In this document: positions 9,989-20,069 of the stretch, one piece after another
Layout: each line of letters begins with the position of its first letter
Position numbering within the stretch: position 1 is the stretch's first letter
Assembly (NCBI GenBank): GCA_000224765.2
Contig: AGAU01000041.1
Span: forward strand, 1-64,000
Source: SAR324 cluster bacterium JCVI-SC AAA005
GTDB lineage: Bacteria > SAR324 > NAC60-12
DNA: 64,000 nt
Direction of reading: 5' to 3'
The notes under the pieces: generated by a model
Seen by the model: only the letters and a program-made list of their open reading frames with translations
Databases searched by the model: none
Told to the model about the DNA's origin: nothing
Made by a program: the position numbers and the translations under genes

Positions 9989-11452
9989 ATGAATAATGAA
10001 CACAATAAATTTAATGATATTGGCCTTAAATGCCTCGGAGATCGTCTGAAGGAGGATCTAGATTGCCTTCTCTATCCAAGCAAGAACTGGGTGCCCCCAC
10101 GTGACGGGGTTACTGACATCGTCATAATCGGTGGAGGCATGTGTGGAATGGTTGCTTGGCTTGCTCTATCATCAGGTGGGATAAAAAATATCCGAATTTT
10201 AGACCGAGCTCCAAAAGGAAAGGAAGGTCCTTGGGTGACCTATGCTCGGATGGAAACTCTGCGCTCACCAAAGAATTTGACGGGCCCAGCATTTGGTCAT
10301 GGTGCCCTGACTTTCCAGGCATGGTATCGAGCTCAGCATGGAGAGGATGCCTGGGTGAAATTGGACAAAATTCCTCGTTCTATGTGGATGCACTATCTAA
10401 TATGGTATCGTAAAATTCTGGAAATACCTATCGAGAACGGTATCTCAGTTGATCATCTTGAACCCGAGGGAAATCTTCTGCGTTTAAGTTTTTCAGGAGC
10501 TGAAGATGGTACGCTCGTCTGCCGAAAAGTAATATTTGCAACAGGTCGTGATGGTACAGGCGGTCCCAATATCCCAAGATTTGTTGATAATTTACCACAA
10601 AAGTTTTGGGCGCATAGTGCTGACAAAATTGATTTTGCATCTCTTAGAAATAAGCGTGTGGCTGTGGTTGGGGTTGGTGCTTCAGCTGTTGATAATTCTG
10701 CAGAAGCTCTTGAGCACGGTGCTGCAGAAGTACGACATTTAATTCGTCGAAATGAAATGCCTACGATTAATAAAATGATGGGTATTGGCAGTTATGGATT
10801 TACGGCTGGATATGCGACTTTACCAGATGAGTGGCGCTGGCGATTCATGCAATATTCCTTTACTACTCAGACTCCCCCACCCCATGGATCTACACTTAGA
10901 GTTAGTCGGCATGAGAATGCTTACTTCCATTTTGGCAAGGAGACGATTCGAATTGAGCAGCAAGGCAATTCGATAGAAATTTTCTTTGCTGATGGAACGT
11001 CATATTCAGCAGAATTTCTGATTTTGGCCACCGGCTTTTCCATTGATCCGATGGCTAGGACAGAATTTGGTAAAATTGCTGGAGATATCATGCTGTGGCA
11101 AGACATGTATGTCCCCCCTGCTGGTGAAGAAAATGAAGACCTTGGTCGATTTCCTTACCTTAATTCAGACTTTACTTTCCAAGAGAAAAAATTGGGAGTT
11201 GCTCCTTGGTTGCGTAATGTTTATTGCTTCAATTATGGAGCCGCGGTGAGCTTGGGGAAAGTAAGTGGAGATATTCCTGGGATTAGTGAAGGAGCTGCCT
11301 GGCTTGCTCGAGAAGTTGCAGCAAAACTTTATGCTGAGGATGTAGAACTGCATTGGCAGTGCATGCTCGATTACGCCAAACCAGAGTTGAATGGAACCGA
11401 ATGGAAGCCAACTGAGCTCAAACAGAAATCTCTCTGGGGAAGAGTAGCATGA
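9989..11452 (+). CDS. FAD/NAD(P)-binding flavoprotein, FMO / CzcO-like
   Basis: DIVIIGGGMCGMVAWLAL (FAD Rossmann), KRVAVVGVGASAVDNSAEAL (NAD(P) Rossmann), FLILATGF. Confidence 0.85.
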   Translation: MNNEHNKFNDIGLKCLGDRLKEDLDCLLYPSKNWVPPRDGVTDIVIIGGGMCGMVAWLALSSGGIKNIRILDRAPKGKEGPWVTYARMETLRSPKNLTGPAFGHGALTFQAWYRAQHGEDAWVKLDKIPRSMWMHYLIWYRKILEIPIENGISVDHLEPEGNLLRLSFSGAEDGTLVCRKVIFATGRDGTGGPNIPRFVDNLPQKFWAHSADKIDFASLRNKRVAVVGVGASAVDNSAEALEHGAAEVRHLIRRNEMPTINKMMGIGSYGFTAGYATLPDEWRWRFMQYSFTTQTPPPHGSTLRVSRHENAYFHFGKETIRIEQQGNSIEIFFADGTSYSAEFLILATGFSIDPMARTEFGKIAGDIMLWQDMYVPPAGEENEDLGRFPYLNSDFTFQEKKLGVAPWLRNVYCFNYGAAVSLGKVSGDIPGISEGAAWLAREVAAKLYAEDVELHWQCMLDYAKPELNGTEWKPTELKQKSLWGRVA

Positions 11453-11925
11453 GTATTTTTGAAACAAATACTTTGGTAGTATCAGGTGTTTCACCGGAGG
11501 ATGGCATCGGTGAAGCCATTTCAACTCGATCAAATATTTTTGAACTGACTCAGCTTGCAGAAGCTTCTGTACTGCGCCCAATGGAATATGGAATGTTTCC
11601 TCATGATGTTCGAGCTGCCCTGGCTTACAGAATCGCAGCCAATGCTGGGGAAACCCAATTAGCAGAACACTATGCAGCGGCATTTGGGGATAATTACAAT
11701 ATAGCACAATCCAGAATAATTGAGGAGAAACTAGATTCAACTCTGATCCCATTCGTAGATAAAGCAGCTCATGCCACAAAGGATATTGTAGCTGAGGACA
11801 TTTTAAAATTGCAGGCCGTAGGTGTTTCAGATGCTGATATCGTCAGACTCTGCGAGTTGATTGCCTTCGTAGCCTATCAGGTGCGAGTTGTCGTAGGCCT
11901 GCGCTTGATGAATGGAGGGATATGA
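11449..11925 (+). CDS. CMD-domain-like protein, possibly of the Avi_7170-type family
   Basis: ATGA overlap with upstream ORF; FPHDVRAALAYRIAANAGETQLAEHYAA; co-located with an AhpD-like gene. No CxxC seen. Confidence 0.62.
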   Translation: MSIFETNTLVVSGVSPEDGIGEAISTRSNIFELTQLAEASVLRPMEYGMFPHDVRAALAYRIAANAGETQLAEHYAAAFGDNYNIAQSRIIEEKLDSTLIPFVDKAAHATKDIVAEDILKLQAVGVSDADIVRLCELIAFVAYQVRVVVGLRLMNGGI

Positions 11926-12509
11926 GCAAAGTGTTGCATAAGTTTACGAGAAAAGTACCAAAATGGAGGCCTCGAGTAAAACCTGTGAAGTTGGCTGATG
12001 CCACCCCTGCTCAACTAGAGGCGTTGAAGGTGACACCTTCGAGTACAAAGGTGTCAGAATATGTTCTGACTCTGGCACATGACGTGGAAATTTTGAAAGT
12101 ACGCTCACCGCTCTTCAATGCCATCATGTATGATAAAGGGGGAATGTCCCGATCTGAGCGGGAACTAGGAGCAATTGCTGCTTCAATGGTCAATCGTTGT
12201 GTTTACTGTGCTGCTGTCCATGCTGACCGACATGACAAGTTGTCAAGCAGTACTGAGGTCACTGATAAGCTCCTTGCGAGGGGAATGAATGCTGAACTAT
12301 CGCCACGTGATGCCGCTATTTTTAATCTTGCCCGCAAACTTTCAGAATCCCCTCCCCAAGCAAATGCTGAAGATTTAATGGCTCTTCGGAAAGTTGGGTT
12401 GAAAAATGAAGAAATCCTAGATTTGATCCTTTCTACGTCTCTCTTTGGTTGGGCCAATCGTTTGATGCATGTGTTAGGTGATCCCATTCAACTGGCTGAG
12501 GATGAATGA
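11922..12509 (+). CDS. Alkylhydroperoxidase (AhpD-like) domain protein
   Basis: SRSERELGAIAASMVNRCVYCAAVHADRH has the CxxCxxxH active-site motif; ATGA overlap with upstream ORF. Confidence 0.83.
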   Translation: MSKVLHKFTRKVPKWRPRVKPVKLADATPAQLEALKVTPSSTKVSEYVLTLAHDVEILKVRSPLFNAIMYDKGGMSRSERELGAIAASMVNRCVYCAAVHADRHDKLSSSTEVTDKLLARGMNAELSPRDAAIFNLARKLSESPPQANAEDLMALRKVGLKNEEILDLILSTSLFGWANRLMHVLGDPIQLAEDE

Positions 12510-13600
12510 ACACTAGATGGAGGGTTGGAATCGCTGGCGCGGGTTCCATTGCATTGGGAACCGCTGCCCTCCTGGCCCAGCATGGTCATAATCCAATGCT
12601 TTGGTCACCTTCCGGAAAAGGTACAGAGGGCTTAGAATCAGGAGTTTCATCAAATGGGGCGATTGAACTGTTTTTTGAGCCCTGCATTGCTAATTCTGCG
12701 AAGGAACTGGTAGCTGAAAATCAAATCTTAATGTTAGCGCTGCCAGCTTGGGGACATAAGGAGGTAATGGATGTTCTAGCACCTCACATTTCCCAAGGGC
12801 AGCAAGTGATTGTATCCTCGCATGCTTCAATGGGAGCTCTCTATCTAATGCAGCTGCTCAAAGCAAGGGGAGTATCCATCCCAATCACTGCTTGGGGCAC
12901 AACAGCAGTTACTGGAAGACGGGAGGAAGGGCCGGTCGTAAGAGTGAATACAGTTCGCAGCCGGATAGATCTCTGCACAATACCGGAGGATATGTCAAAA
13001 AGTGCAATGAGTGCCTGCCAGCAACTTTTCGATGATCGTTTTGAACCCCGTGCGGGGCTGTTGGCCATCTCACTTTCCAACCTCAACCCTCAGAATCATC
13101 TTGGAATTGCGTTGGGTAACATCACCAGAATGGAAAGAGGTGAAGTTTGGAGCCAAGGTCAAAATGTTACTCCTAAGATTGGACGATTGCTTGAGATGTT
13201 AGATCTGGAGCGCTTGGCAATAGCTGAAACCCTAGGTTTGAAGGTAAAAACGATTTTTGAGCATTTCCATCTCAGTTTTCATGTTCCAGTTGCTCCGATT
13301 TCCGAGATGAATCAACAGATGCATGCACAAGGTAATGGGGGAACTGGGCCTACCACAGAAGATAGTAGATACGTGACCGAAGATGTGCCCTATGGTTTGC
13401 AGTTGACTTCCTTGCTGGGTCGACTCGTAGGACGGCCAGCTAAATTACATGAAGCAGGAATCGAAATTTTTTCGGCGATGTATAATCGTGATTTTGCCAA
13501 AGAAAACAAACTATTGGCTGTTCTTGAGCTTGAAAAATACGCTCTTCAGGATCTTCAAAAAGCGTCTTTGACTGGGATGCTCGATAAAAGGGTTCGCTGA
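12506..13600 (+). CDS. NAD/NADP octopine/nopaline dehydrogenase family protein
   Basis: WRVGIAGAGSIALGTAALLAQHGHNPMLWSP Rossmann; NPQNHLGIALGNITRMERGEVW; opine-dehydrogenase-like C-terminal region; ATGA overlap with upstream ORF. Confidence 0.82.
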   Translation: MNTRWRVGIAGAGSIALGTAALLAQHGHNPMLWSPSGKGTEGLESGVSSNGAIELFFEPCIANSAKELVAENQILMLALPAWGHKEVMDVLAPHISQGQQVIVSSHASMGALYLMQLLKARGVSIPITAWGTTAVTGRREEGPVVRVNTVRSRIDLCTIPEDMSKSAMSACQQLFDDRFEPRAGLLAISLSNLNPQNHLGIALGNITRMERGEVWSQGQNVTPKIGRLLEMLDLERLAIAETLGLKVKTIFEHFHLSFHVPVAPISEMNQQMHAQGNGGTGPTTEDSRYVTEDVPYGLQLTSLLGRLVGRPAKLHEAGIEIFSAMYNRDFAKENKLLAVLELEKYALQDLQKASLTGMLDKRVR

Positions 13601-13769
13601 TAATTTTCAAAAGATCGAATTAAACACTCGCGTACTCCACTACCAACCTTTGCCAACATTTTGTCAGTCCGATTGTAAACGCACTCTTCCAAAGTTTTTA
13701 TTGACTTTCCTCAGGGGTTAAATCTGGTATTGTCCACCTTTGTTGGATGAATGTGGATTTTCAAGATAT

Positions 13770-13795
13770 CTGATACTAATTATATTAGATATCAG
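13770..13795. promoter_or_regulatory. Imperfect inverted repeat upstream of the Pot-type SBP gene
   Basis: CTGATACTAAT-TAT-ATTAGATATCAG; arms match except for one bulged base; about 90 bp upstream of ATG 13886. Confidence 0.35.
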
Positions 13796-13885
13796 AAAAT
13801 CTACAATTGCTTCTCAGGTTGATGAGGAGTTGTGATGTGCGTAGTTAATTAAAATACAGAAAATAGCTAACAAGGAGCTTATGAA

Positions 13886-14992
13886 ATGGGAGATTACAAA
13901 ATAAACCGTCGAAAATTTATTGGGATGACTGCTCTAGCTGGAGCAGCATTCGCCACCCCCGCCTATATTCGACGTGCTTCAGCTTCTGGAGGAGAAGTCA
14001 ACATCTGGACTTATAACGATTTTGTTCCTAAAAGTTTCAAAAAACAATTTGAAGCCGAAACTGGTATCAAAATTAACATCCGTCTGGTTGATGATCAGGG
14101 CAAGCAATTCAATTTGCTGGCTGCCGAGCAACCCAACCCAACTGTTGACATTATGACAGTTGCTGGACATCGGTTCCTACAATTTATTGATAGCAAATTG
14201 TTGGCTCCACTTGACACAGACAGATTAAAGAACTGGGGCAAAATCAATCCGACTTTTTCGGAAAGTGACTGGGCAACCATCAATGGTGAGAAATGGGGAG
14301 CACCGATTCTATCTGGAATGGAAGTTTTAGCCTATAACTCTGAGCTAGTTTCTATGGAAGAAGCTTTAACCTGGGATACGCTGTTCTCAGATAAATATTC
14401 CGGGCAGACTGCTTATATTATCCAAGACATGATGTCAATCGTGATGCTGATGCTTGGATATGATGGCAACATGGTGGCTTATCTGAATGACCCAGACAAA
14501 GCGGCCGCAATCGTGGAAGAAGCGAAGCAGTTTTTGATTCAGAAGAAACCTCTGGTGCGCAAATATTATGACAGTGGCGCAGAGGTGCAACAAATGTTTG
14601 TCAATCAAGATATTGTACTAGGCCACAGTTGGAATGGTCCTGCAGCAGCCTTAATCAACGATGGCTTCCCACTGGGGATGACCATTCCGAGAGAGGGATC
14701 CTACGGTTTTGTATACACGTACAACATTGCCAACAATGCGCCAAACTTGGACAATGCTTATACCTTCCTGAATGCGATCCTGGCATCTCCAGAAATTGGT
14801 GCATCCATGACGAAGGCTTCTGGATTTATCTCCACCTACAAGGACGCATCAAAATATCTGACTGATCTTGAAAAAAGATCGACTTCCTTCCCCGAAGAAC
14901 AACTTGCTAATCTTCAATTCTTCCGAGCTGAAGCAAACAAGATGAAGTATGGACTTGTTGATCCAGCAGTTGAAGCTGTGAAAGCTGCATAG
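13886..14992 (+). CDS. ABC transporter extracellular solute-binding protein, spermidine/putrescine (PotD)-type
   Basis: Tat-like leader NRRKFIGMTALAGAAFATPAYIRRASA; GEVNIWTYNDFVPKSFKKQFEAETGIKINI; followed by PotB/C/A-like genes. Confidence 0.88.
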   Translation: MGDYKINRRKFIGMTALAGAAFATPAYIRRASASGGEVNIWTYNDFVPKSFKKQFEAETGIKINIRLVDDQGKQFNLLAAEQPNPTVDIMTVAGHRFLQFIDSKLLAPLDTDRLKNWGKINPTFSESDWATINGEKWGAPILSGMEVLAYNSELVSMEEALTWDTLFSDKYSGQTAYIIQDMMSIVMLMLGYDGNMVAYLNDPDKAAAIVEEAKQFLIQKKPLVRKYYDSGAEVQQMFVNQDIVLGHSWNGPAAALINDGFPLGMTIPREGSYGFVYTYNIANNAPNLDNAYTFLNAILASPEIGASMTKASGFISTYKDASKYLTDLEKRSTSFPEEQLANLQFFRAEANKMKYGLVDPAVEAVKAA

Positions 14993-15066
14993 TCTAATTT
15001 AGCTATAGTCCGTCTATCTACATCAGTCGGGCCACATCGGTTTTCCCAGCAAAAGGTATCTGGAAG

Positions 15067-16053
15067 ATGTCTACCGAAGGATCCGTAAGCAATGACCGCG
15101 AAGGTCATGTGAAAACGGAAGGTGAAAGATCATTTTGGGGTCGGTTAGCTAACTGGGGTCTCTATCAGACTCTGATGACGGTTATCACACTTTCTCCTCG
15201 CAGACAGTTCTTCATACTTGCTGCTTTTCCCATTCTTTGGCTGCTTACGCAGCATCTAGGCCCAATGCTTCAGATGTTGCGTGTCTCTCTCCTTGATGCT
15301 TATCCAGTAGCTCCAGATGTAGCTCAGGAGTTTTCCCTGGAGAGCTATTTTAAGTTTTTTGGTGACCCCATTTTTTGGATGCCTCTTTTCCGGACTTTAA
15401 TTTTTGCTGCTGTTTTCACTTTGTGCACGCTGCTCATCACCTACCCAGTTGCATATTTTCTGGCTCGTCATGTAAGCCGTAAAAATCAAATGCTGCTGTT
15501 ATTAATTTTATTGATTCCCTTTTGGGTAGGAGAGATTGTTCGCACCTATGCAATCATGATATTGCTCGGAAACACGGGTGCATTAAATCTTGCTCTCAAG
15601 TGGCTGGGGTTGATTGATCGACCCATTCCCTTCATGTACACGAGTTTTTCGATGGGGCTTGGGATGGTCTACCTGACAGCGCTTTACATGTTGTTGCCTT
15701 TATATTCAGCACTTGAAAAACTTCCAAAAAGCTACAACGAAGCGGCGGCTGACCTAGGGGCTGGGGCATGGTCCAGGTTCCGAAAAATTACTCTACCGCT
15801 CACCATCGAGGGAATCTCCTCAGGTTCTACGCTTGTATTTCTGATTTCGACTGGTTTTTATGCGACCCCAGTACTTTTGGGAGGACCATCGACAACAGTT
15901 TTTGCTGAAACCATTGCGGGTTTCTTTCATGTAGCAGGGGATGAATGGCCAACAGGTGCCGCCTTTGCTGTCATCATGTTTATAGTAGCTTTGCTCATTA
16001 CAGGGGTCTTCCAAAGACTAATGAAATCTTTACGAAAGGGGGAGTCCTCATGA
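15067..16053 (+). CDS. ABC transporter permease, PotB-like
   Basis: Hydrophobic; ALEKLPKSYNEAAADLGAGAWSRFRKITLPLTIEG (EAA loop). Confidence 0.9.
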   Translation: MSTEGSVSNDREGHVKTEGERSFWGRLANWGLYQTLMTVITLSPRRQFFILAAFPILWLLTQHLGPMLQMLRVSLLDAYPVAPDVAQEFSLESYFKFFGDPIFWMPLFRTLIFAAVFTLCTLLITYPVAYFLARHVSRKNQMLLLLILLIPFWVGEIVRTYAIMILLGNTGALNLALKWLGLIDRPIPFMYTSFSMGLGMVYLTALYMLLPLYSALEKLPKSYNEAAADLGAGAWSRFRKITLPLTIEGISSGSTLVFLISTGFYATPVLLGGPSTTVFAETIAGFFHVAGDEWPTGAAFAVIMFIVALLITGVFQRLMKSLRKGESS

Positions 16054-16838
16054 GGCGAGGTAACCGCATCGTATTGGCATGTATTTATTGGGCATTTGTA
16101 CTCTATGTCTTTGTGCCATTGATCTTGATGATCTTAATGGGATTCAAGGATAGCAAATTCATTGGTTTCCCAATTCGTTCCTGGACTTTTGACTGGTACA
16201 CTGGAATTTTTTCTGATGTAGAGGTGCTTTACACCTTCGGTTACTCTGTGATTATTGCCCTTCTCTCCACTTTGATTTCTGTAGCGGTAGGTACTTGGAT
16301 CGCTGTACTTTTGGAGAGTAGAAAATTCTGGGGTAGGGCGTTTACCTTTGGGTTGATGGTTCTTCCAGCACTTGTGCCAGGAATCATCTCGGCGATTGCC
16401 TTTCGAATATATGCACGCTGGTTAGAAATTGAACCTGGAATGGGAGCGATTATCTGGTCACATGCGGTTCATAATGTGCCGTTTGTGACACTCGTTGTGA
16501 TGGCGCGGCTATCAACACTGCCAAAAAGTCAGATCGAAGCAGCACGTGATCTCGGTGCGGATCCCCTCATCGCATTTCTGAGAATCACTCTACCTTATTT
16601 GGTTCCAGCCATTCTGGGGGCAAGTATATTTTGCCTTTTACTGAGCTTCGATGATTTTGTGCGGTCTTTCTTTCTAGGAGGATACGAACCAACACTCCCA
16701 GTATTGATTTTTGCGATGCTGCGTTCAGGGATGTCTCCTGAAATTAATGCGATCTCTACAGTTGCCTTAGTTTTGACTGCAGCCATTGGTATTTGGGCTG
16801 AGAGGTTTACTCGCAATGCGAATAAGGGATCAGTATGA
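16050..16838 (+). CDS. ABC transporter permease, PotC-like
   Basis: ATG at 16050 overlaps the upstream TGA (ATGA); QIEAARDLGADPLIAFLRITLPYLVPAI (EAA loop). Listed start 15945 is upstream of the likely start. Confidence 0.9.
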   Translation: MRRGNRIVLACIYWAFVLYVFVPLILMILMGFKDSKFIGFPIRSWTFDWYTGIFSDVEVLYTFGYSVIIALLSTLISVAVGTWIAVLLESRKFWGRAFTFGLMVLPALVPGIISAIAFRIYARWLEIEPGMGAIIWSHAVHNVPFVTLVVMARLSTLPKSQIEAARDLGADPLIAFLRITLPYLVPAILGASIFCLLLSFDDFVRSFFLGGYEPTLPVLIFAMLRSGMSPEINAISTVALVLTAAIGIWAERFTRNANKGSV

Positions 16839-17917
16839 CATTTCAGTCACTTGTTAAATTAGATGGAGTTTCAAAGAAATTTGGTAGTGCAGTTGCCTTA
16901 GAACATTTGTCGCTAGAGATTAAGCCGGGAGAGTTCGTGACTTTTCTGGGGCCTTCGGGTTGTGGGAAATCAACCACTCTTCGTATTTTAGGTGGCTTTG
17001 AGCGGCCGGATACAGGTCGGGTGATTCTAGATGGCGAAGATGTGACTCATCAGCCTCCTGAAAGACGCCATGTGAACATGGTCTTTCAGGATTATGCCTT
17101 GTTTCCTCATATGACTGTCCGACAAAATATCTCTTTCTCATTGGAGTTGAAAGGCATTGACAAGGTAGCGATTAGACAGCAGGTGGATGAGATCATGTCA
17201 TTTTTGGAGCTTAAAGATTACGGGCATCGTTATCCAGGCCAATTGTCTGGTGGTCAGCGACAAAGAGTAGCGTTGGCTCGAGCTCTTGCTCCCGATCCGG
17301 TCTTGCTGCTACTTGATGAACCATTGGCAGCATTGGATGCTAAATTACGTGGCCAGGTTCAGTGTGAATTGAAGTCCATACAGCGACAGACTGACAAGAC
17401 TTTCTGCTTTGTTACGCATGATCAGGATGAAGCTCTAACCATGTCTGACCGAATTATTGTGATGAACATTGGAAGAGTAGAACAGGATGGTTCACCAGAA
17501 GAATTGTATTTTCACCCTGCTACCCGCTTCGTAGCAGATTTTATAGGTGAGACAAATTTCCTGAATGGCAAGTTGATCAGTCAAGAAAATGGTGTAGTTA
17601 AAATGGATTGGTTTGGACACACATTCCTCGGTTACTCAACTGGAATTATGCCAATAAATAGCTCGCAAATCACAGCATCAGTCAGATTAGAGAGATTAGA
17701 ATTTCATCAAAAGTGTCCTGATCAAGTGAATCAAGTAAAAGGGAAACTGGTAAATAGAACCTTCCTTGGTAGTAGGATGCTTGTCGATTTTCATGTTGAG
17801 GGAACTGCTGATGAAAATTTGCGAGCCTTTGTAGATCCGGACCTTGGAAAGTCTATTGGGGAAAACTTGATTTGGGCTTCATGGAATCCAAAGAGCATGG
17901 CAATTCTAAAGGACTAG
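16835..17917 (+). CDS. ABC transporter ATP-binding protein, PotA-like
   Basis: FLGPSGCGKSTTLRILGGFERPDTGRVILDGEDVT; LSGGQRQRVALARALAPDPVLLLLDEPLAALD; C-terminal TOBE-like region. Confidence 0.94.
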   Translation: MTFQSLVKLDGVSKKFGSAVALEHLSLEIKPGEFVTFLGPSGCGKSTTLRILGGFERPDTGRVILDGEDVTHQPPERRHVNMVFQDYALFPHMTVRQNISFSLELKGIDKVAIRQQVDEIMSFLELKDYGHRYPGQLSGGQRQRVALARALAPDPVLLLLDEPLAALDAKLRGQVQCELKSIQRQTDKTFCFVTHDQDEALTMSDRIIVMNIGRVEQDGSPEELYFHPATRFVADFIGETNFLNGKLISQENGVVKMDWFGHTFLGYSTGIMPINSSQITASVRLERLEFHQKCPDQVNQVKGKLVNRTFLGSRMLVDFHVEGTADENLRAFVDPDLGKSIGENLIWASWNPKSMAILKD

Positions 17918-18136
17918 ACCATGTATCGTACTGACGAAAGAATTGGTGCTTAACTTAAGGAAAATTATAAAGTTAATTCTATTTTTTCCTGATAAAACTT
18001 CTGATCCTTACTTGATCTATCCTCAGACTTTCATTCGAATATTTTCAGTCAAGCCTCTAAAATAACTGGTTCAATAAAGCCTTCATTTAGATTAAAAATT
18101 AAATGTGAAGTTTGAAACTCACTTAGAGTCATATAA

Positions 18137-19333
18137 GTGACTCAACACGTAAGAAACAAAGCAACTATTTATTGCTATTGGCTGATGAGCCTCTACGGTG
18201 TTTCAATCGTTATGATTGGGACTCTAGTTCCTGAGCTCTTGCGATATTTTGAAGTTTCCCTCAGTGACATTGGATTTCTAATGACAATTCAATGCTTTGG
18301 GGGAATTTTAGCTTTGTTTCTGGGGAGTCGTTTTGCTGAGAAAGTTAAAAAATCATTAATCATTCCGATTGCATTTGGATTCCTAGGACTAGGCTTTTTG
18401 GTTGTAGGGTATTCATCTTCGTTTCTAGTATTGCAAACAGCTTTCTTCTTAACGGGTTTCTTCATTAGAATTACAGATATTTTTTTGAATGCTTTTGTAG
18501 GTCAACTACACCAGAAAAAGAGTGGGGTCTACTTAAATCGCCTGCATATGTTTTTTAGTATTGGAGCGTTTACTGGCCCATTCTATTCTGGAATACTTAT
18601 AAAACTAGATTTTCATTGGCAGCAAATCTATTCAATAATTGGCATTCTTTTCGTTGTGTCTGGGTTGCTAGGATGTCGGTTCATTTTGCCAATTGGAAAA
18701 ATGGACCTGATACGGTCACCGCAAAATAAAGTCTCGTTAAATTTCCTAGAAATTATCCAAGATCCCAAGATTTGGATTCTTGGTGCTACCCTCTTATTCT
18801 ATTCGTTCCATCAGCTATCCGTCACGGTTTGGTTACCTTACTATTTGGAGGACTCACTCGGGGCTTCTAAGGAAATGGCGAATCTTGCTATTTCCCTATT
18901 CTGGTTTGGAATAATTTTGGGGAGGTTTTTCGTTTCCATCATCGTGAAAAATCAGGACCCTGTAAGATTGCTTTCCTTGGGATCTTTTGTGGGTGCCGTT
19001 TTGTTAGTTGTTGGCATTTATTCTAGAGACATATTGCTAACCACGAGCGCCTATTTCTTGGTTGGTTTGCTGACGGGTGCGGTTATTCCGTTAGCATTCA
19101 CAATTTGCTATAAGATATTTCCTGAAGTAATCGCTCTGGCAACCACTTTTTTGTCAATTTTCCTGCTCTCTGGACAAATGGTCGGACCGTGGCTATTGGG
19201 TGTCAGCGCAGAGATGTTTTCAATCAATTATGCTATTTTCTTGACAGTGATTACTCTGTTTGGCTGTACCCTTGTTTGGAAGTTGGTTAGCTTTCCAATT
19301 ACTAATATCCCCACAAAGCCTGCCCTGAGATGA
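18137..19333 (+). CDS. MFS transporter
   Basis: About 12 hydrophobic segments; FLGSRFAEKVKKSLIIPIAF; GTG start. Confidence 0.85.
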   Translation: MTQHVRNKATIYCYWLMSLYGVSIVMIGTLVPELLRYFEVSLSDIGFLMTIQCFGGILALFLGSRFAEKVKKSLIIPIAFGFLGLGFLVVGYSSSFLVLQTAFFLTGFFIRITDIFLNAFVGQLHQKKSGVYLNRLHMFFSIGAFTGPFYSGILIKLDFHWQQIYSIIGILFVVSGLLGCRFILPIGKMDLIRSPQNKVSLNFLEIIQDPKIWILGATLLFYSFHQLSVTVWLPYYLEDSLGASKEMANLAISLFWFGIILGRFFVSIIVKNQDPVRLLSLGSFVGAVLLVVGIYSRDILLTTSAYFLVGLLTGAVIPLAFTICYKIFPEVIALATTFLSIFLLSGQMVGPWLLGVSAEMFSINYAIFLTVITLFGCTLVWKLVSFPITNIPTKPALR

Positions 19334-19615
19334 AGAACTTTAGATACATCTCATTCAATTTTAAAAACCTTTCATGCACCTTCTCTACTCGTCAACGTAC
19401 TTAACTGAATCACTAAAATCTTAAGCCTATTGATAAGACATAACCCCCATTATTTACGCCCAAGATTGCTTCTCCTGCTACATCCCTTCGACTCACTACG
19501 CTCTCTGAATTCAAATCAAATTGGTATGAATTTTTCAGCAATATCATAGGTAATCTTTTTCTGCTGGAAGATTAGAAATTGATTTTGTTGATTATTTATA
19601 ATTTGAGGAATAGCT

Positions 19616-19726
19616 ATGAGCCCAAATAATGATGGAAGAAATGTCTTTCTGTGGATGGTATTTATGGGATTTATCTTTGTCTCTTTAGTTGTTCTAGAAC
19701 GAGTCATGGAGGTCCCACAAATTTGA
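19616..19726 (+). CDS. Candidate 36-aa single-span membrane small protein
   Basis: MSPNNDGRNVFLWMVFMGFIFVSLVVLERVMEVPQI*, hand translated; TTGAGGAA RBS-like sequence about 8 nt upstream; below the ORF-track size cutoff. Confidence 0.42.
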   Translation: MSPNNDGRNVFLWMVFMGFIFVSLVVLERVMEVPQI

Positions 19727-20069
19727 TGAGGATGGGGGAATTGGAAATGGCTATTTCGCTGGAGCCTTCATTATTCGTTTGAATTGCAAAACTTGACTTT
19801 ATCAAAAAAGTAGATTCTTTCTCGGCTATGACTTTAGCCATTCTGAAGACTGATTCCTGTACTATTGTGAAAACCATATGAAGGGCCATAGAAACTTTTT
19901 TATTTAGTTGATTTTGCATGGTCCTCATTTTTCATTGAAACGGTCTCTCCTTGAAACCTTCCTTGAGGTTCCAGCAATTGGATATTATGATGAGGGTCAA
20001 ATCAGAATAACTTAATAATTAAGATTTTAATCTAAAATTACGACTAGTTAGTTATCTTATAAATTCTAC

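Noticed and set aside
11165-11779. 204-aa minus-strand ORF
   Set aside because: Entirely antisense to the flavoprotein and CMD-like genes, both with clear family motifs; no motif of its own.
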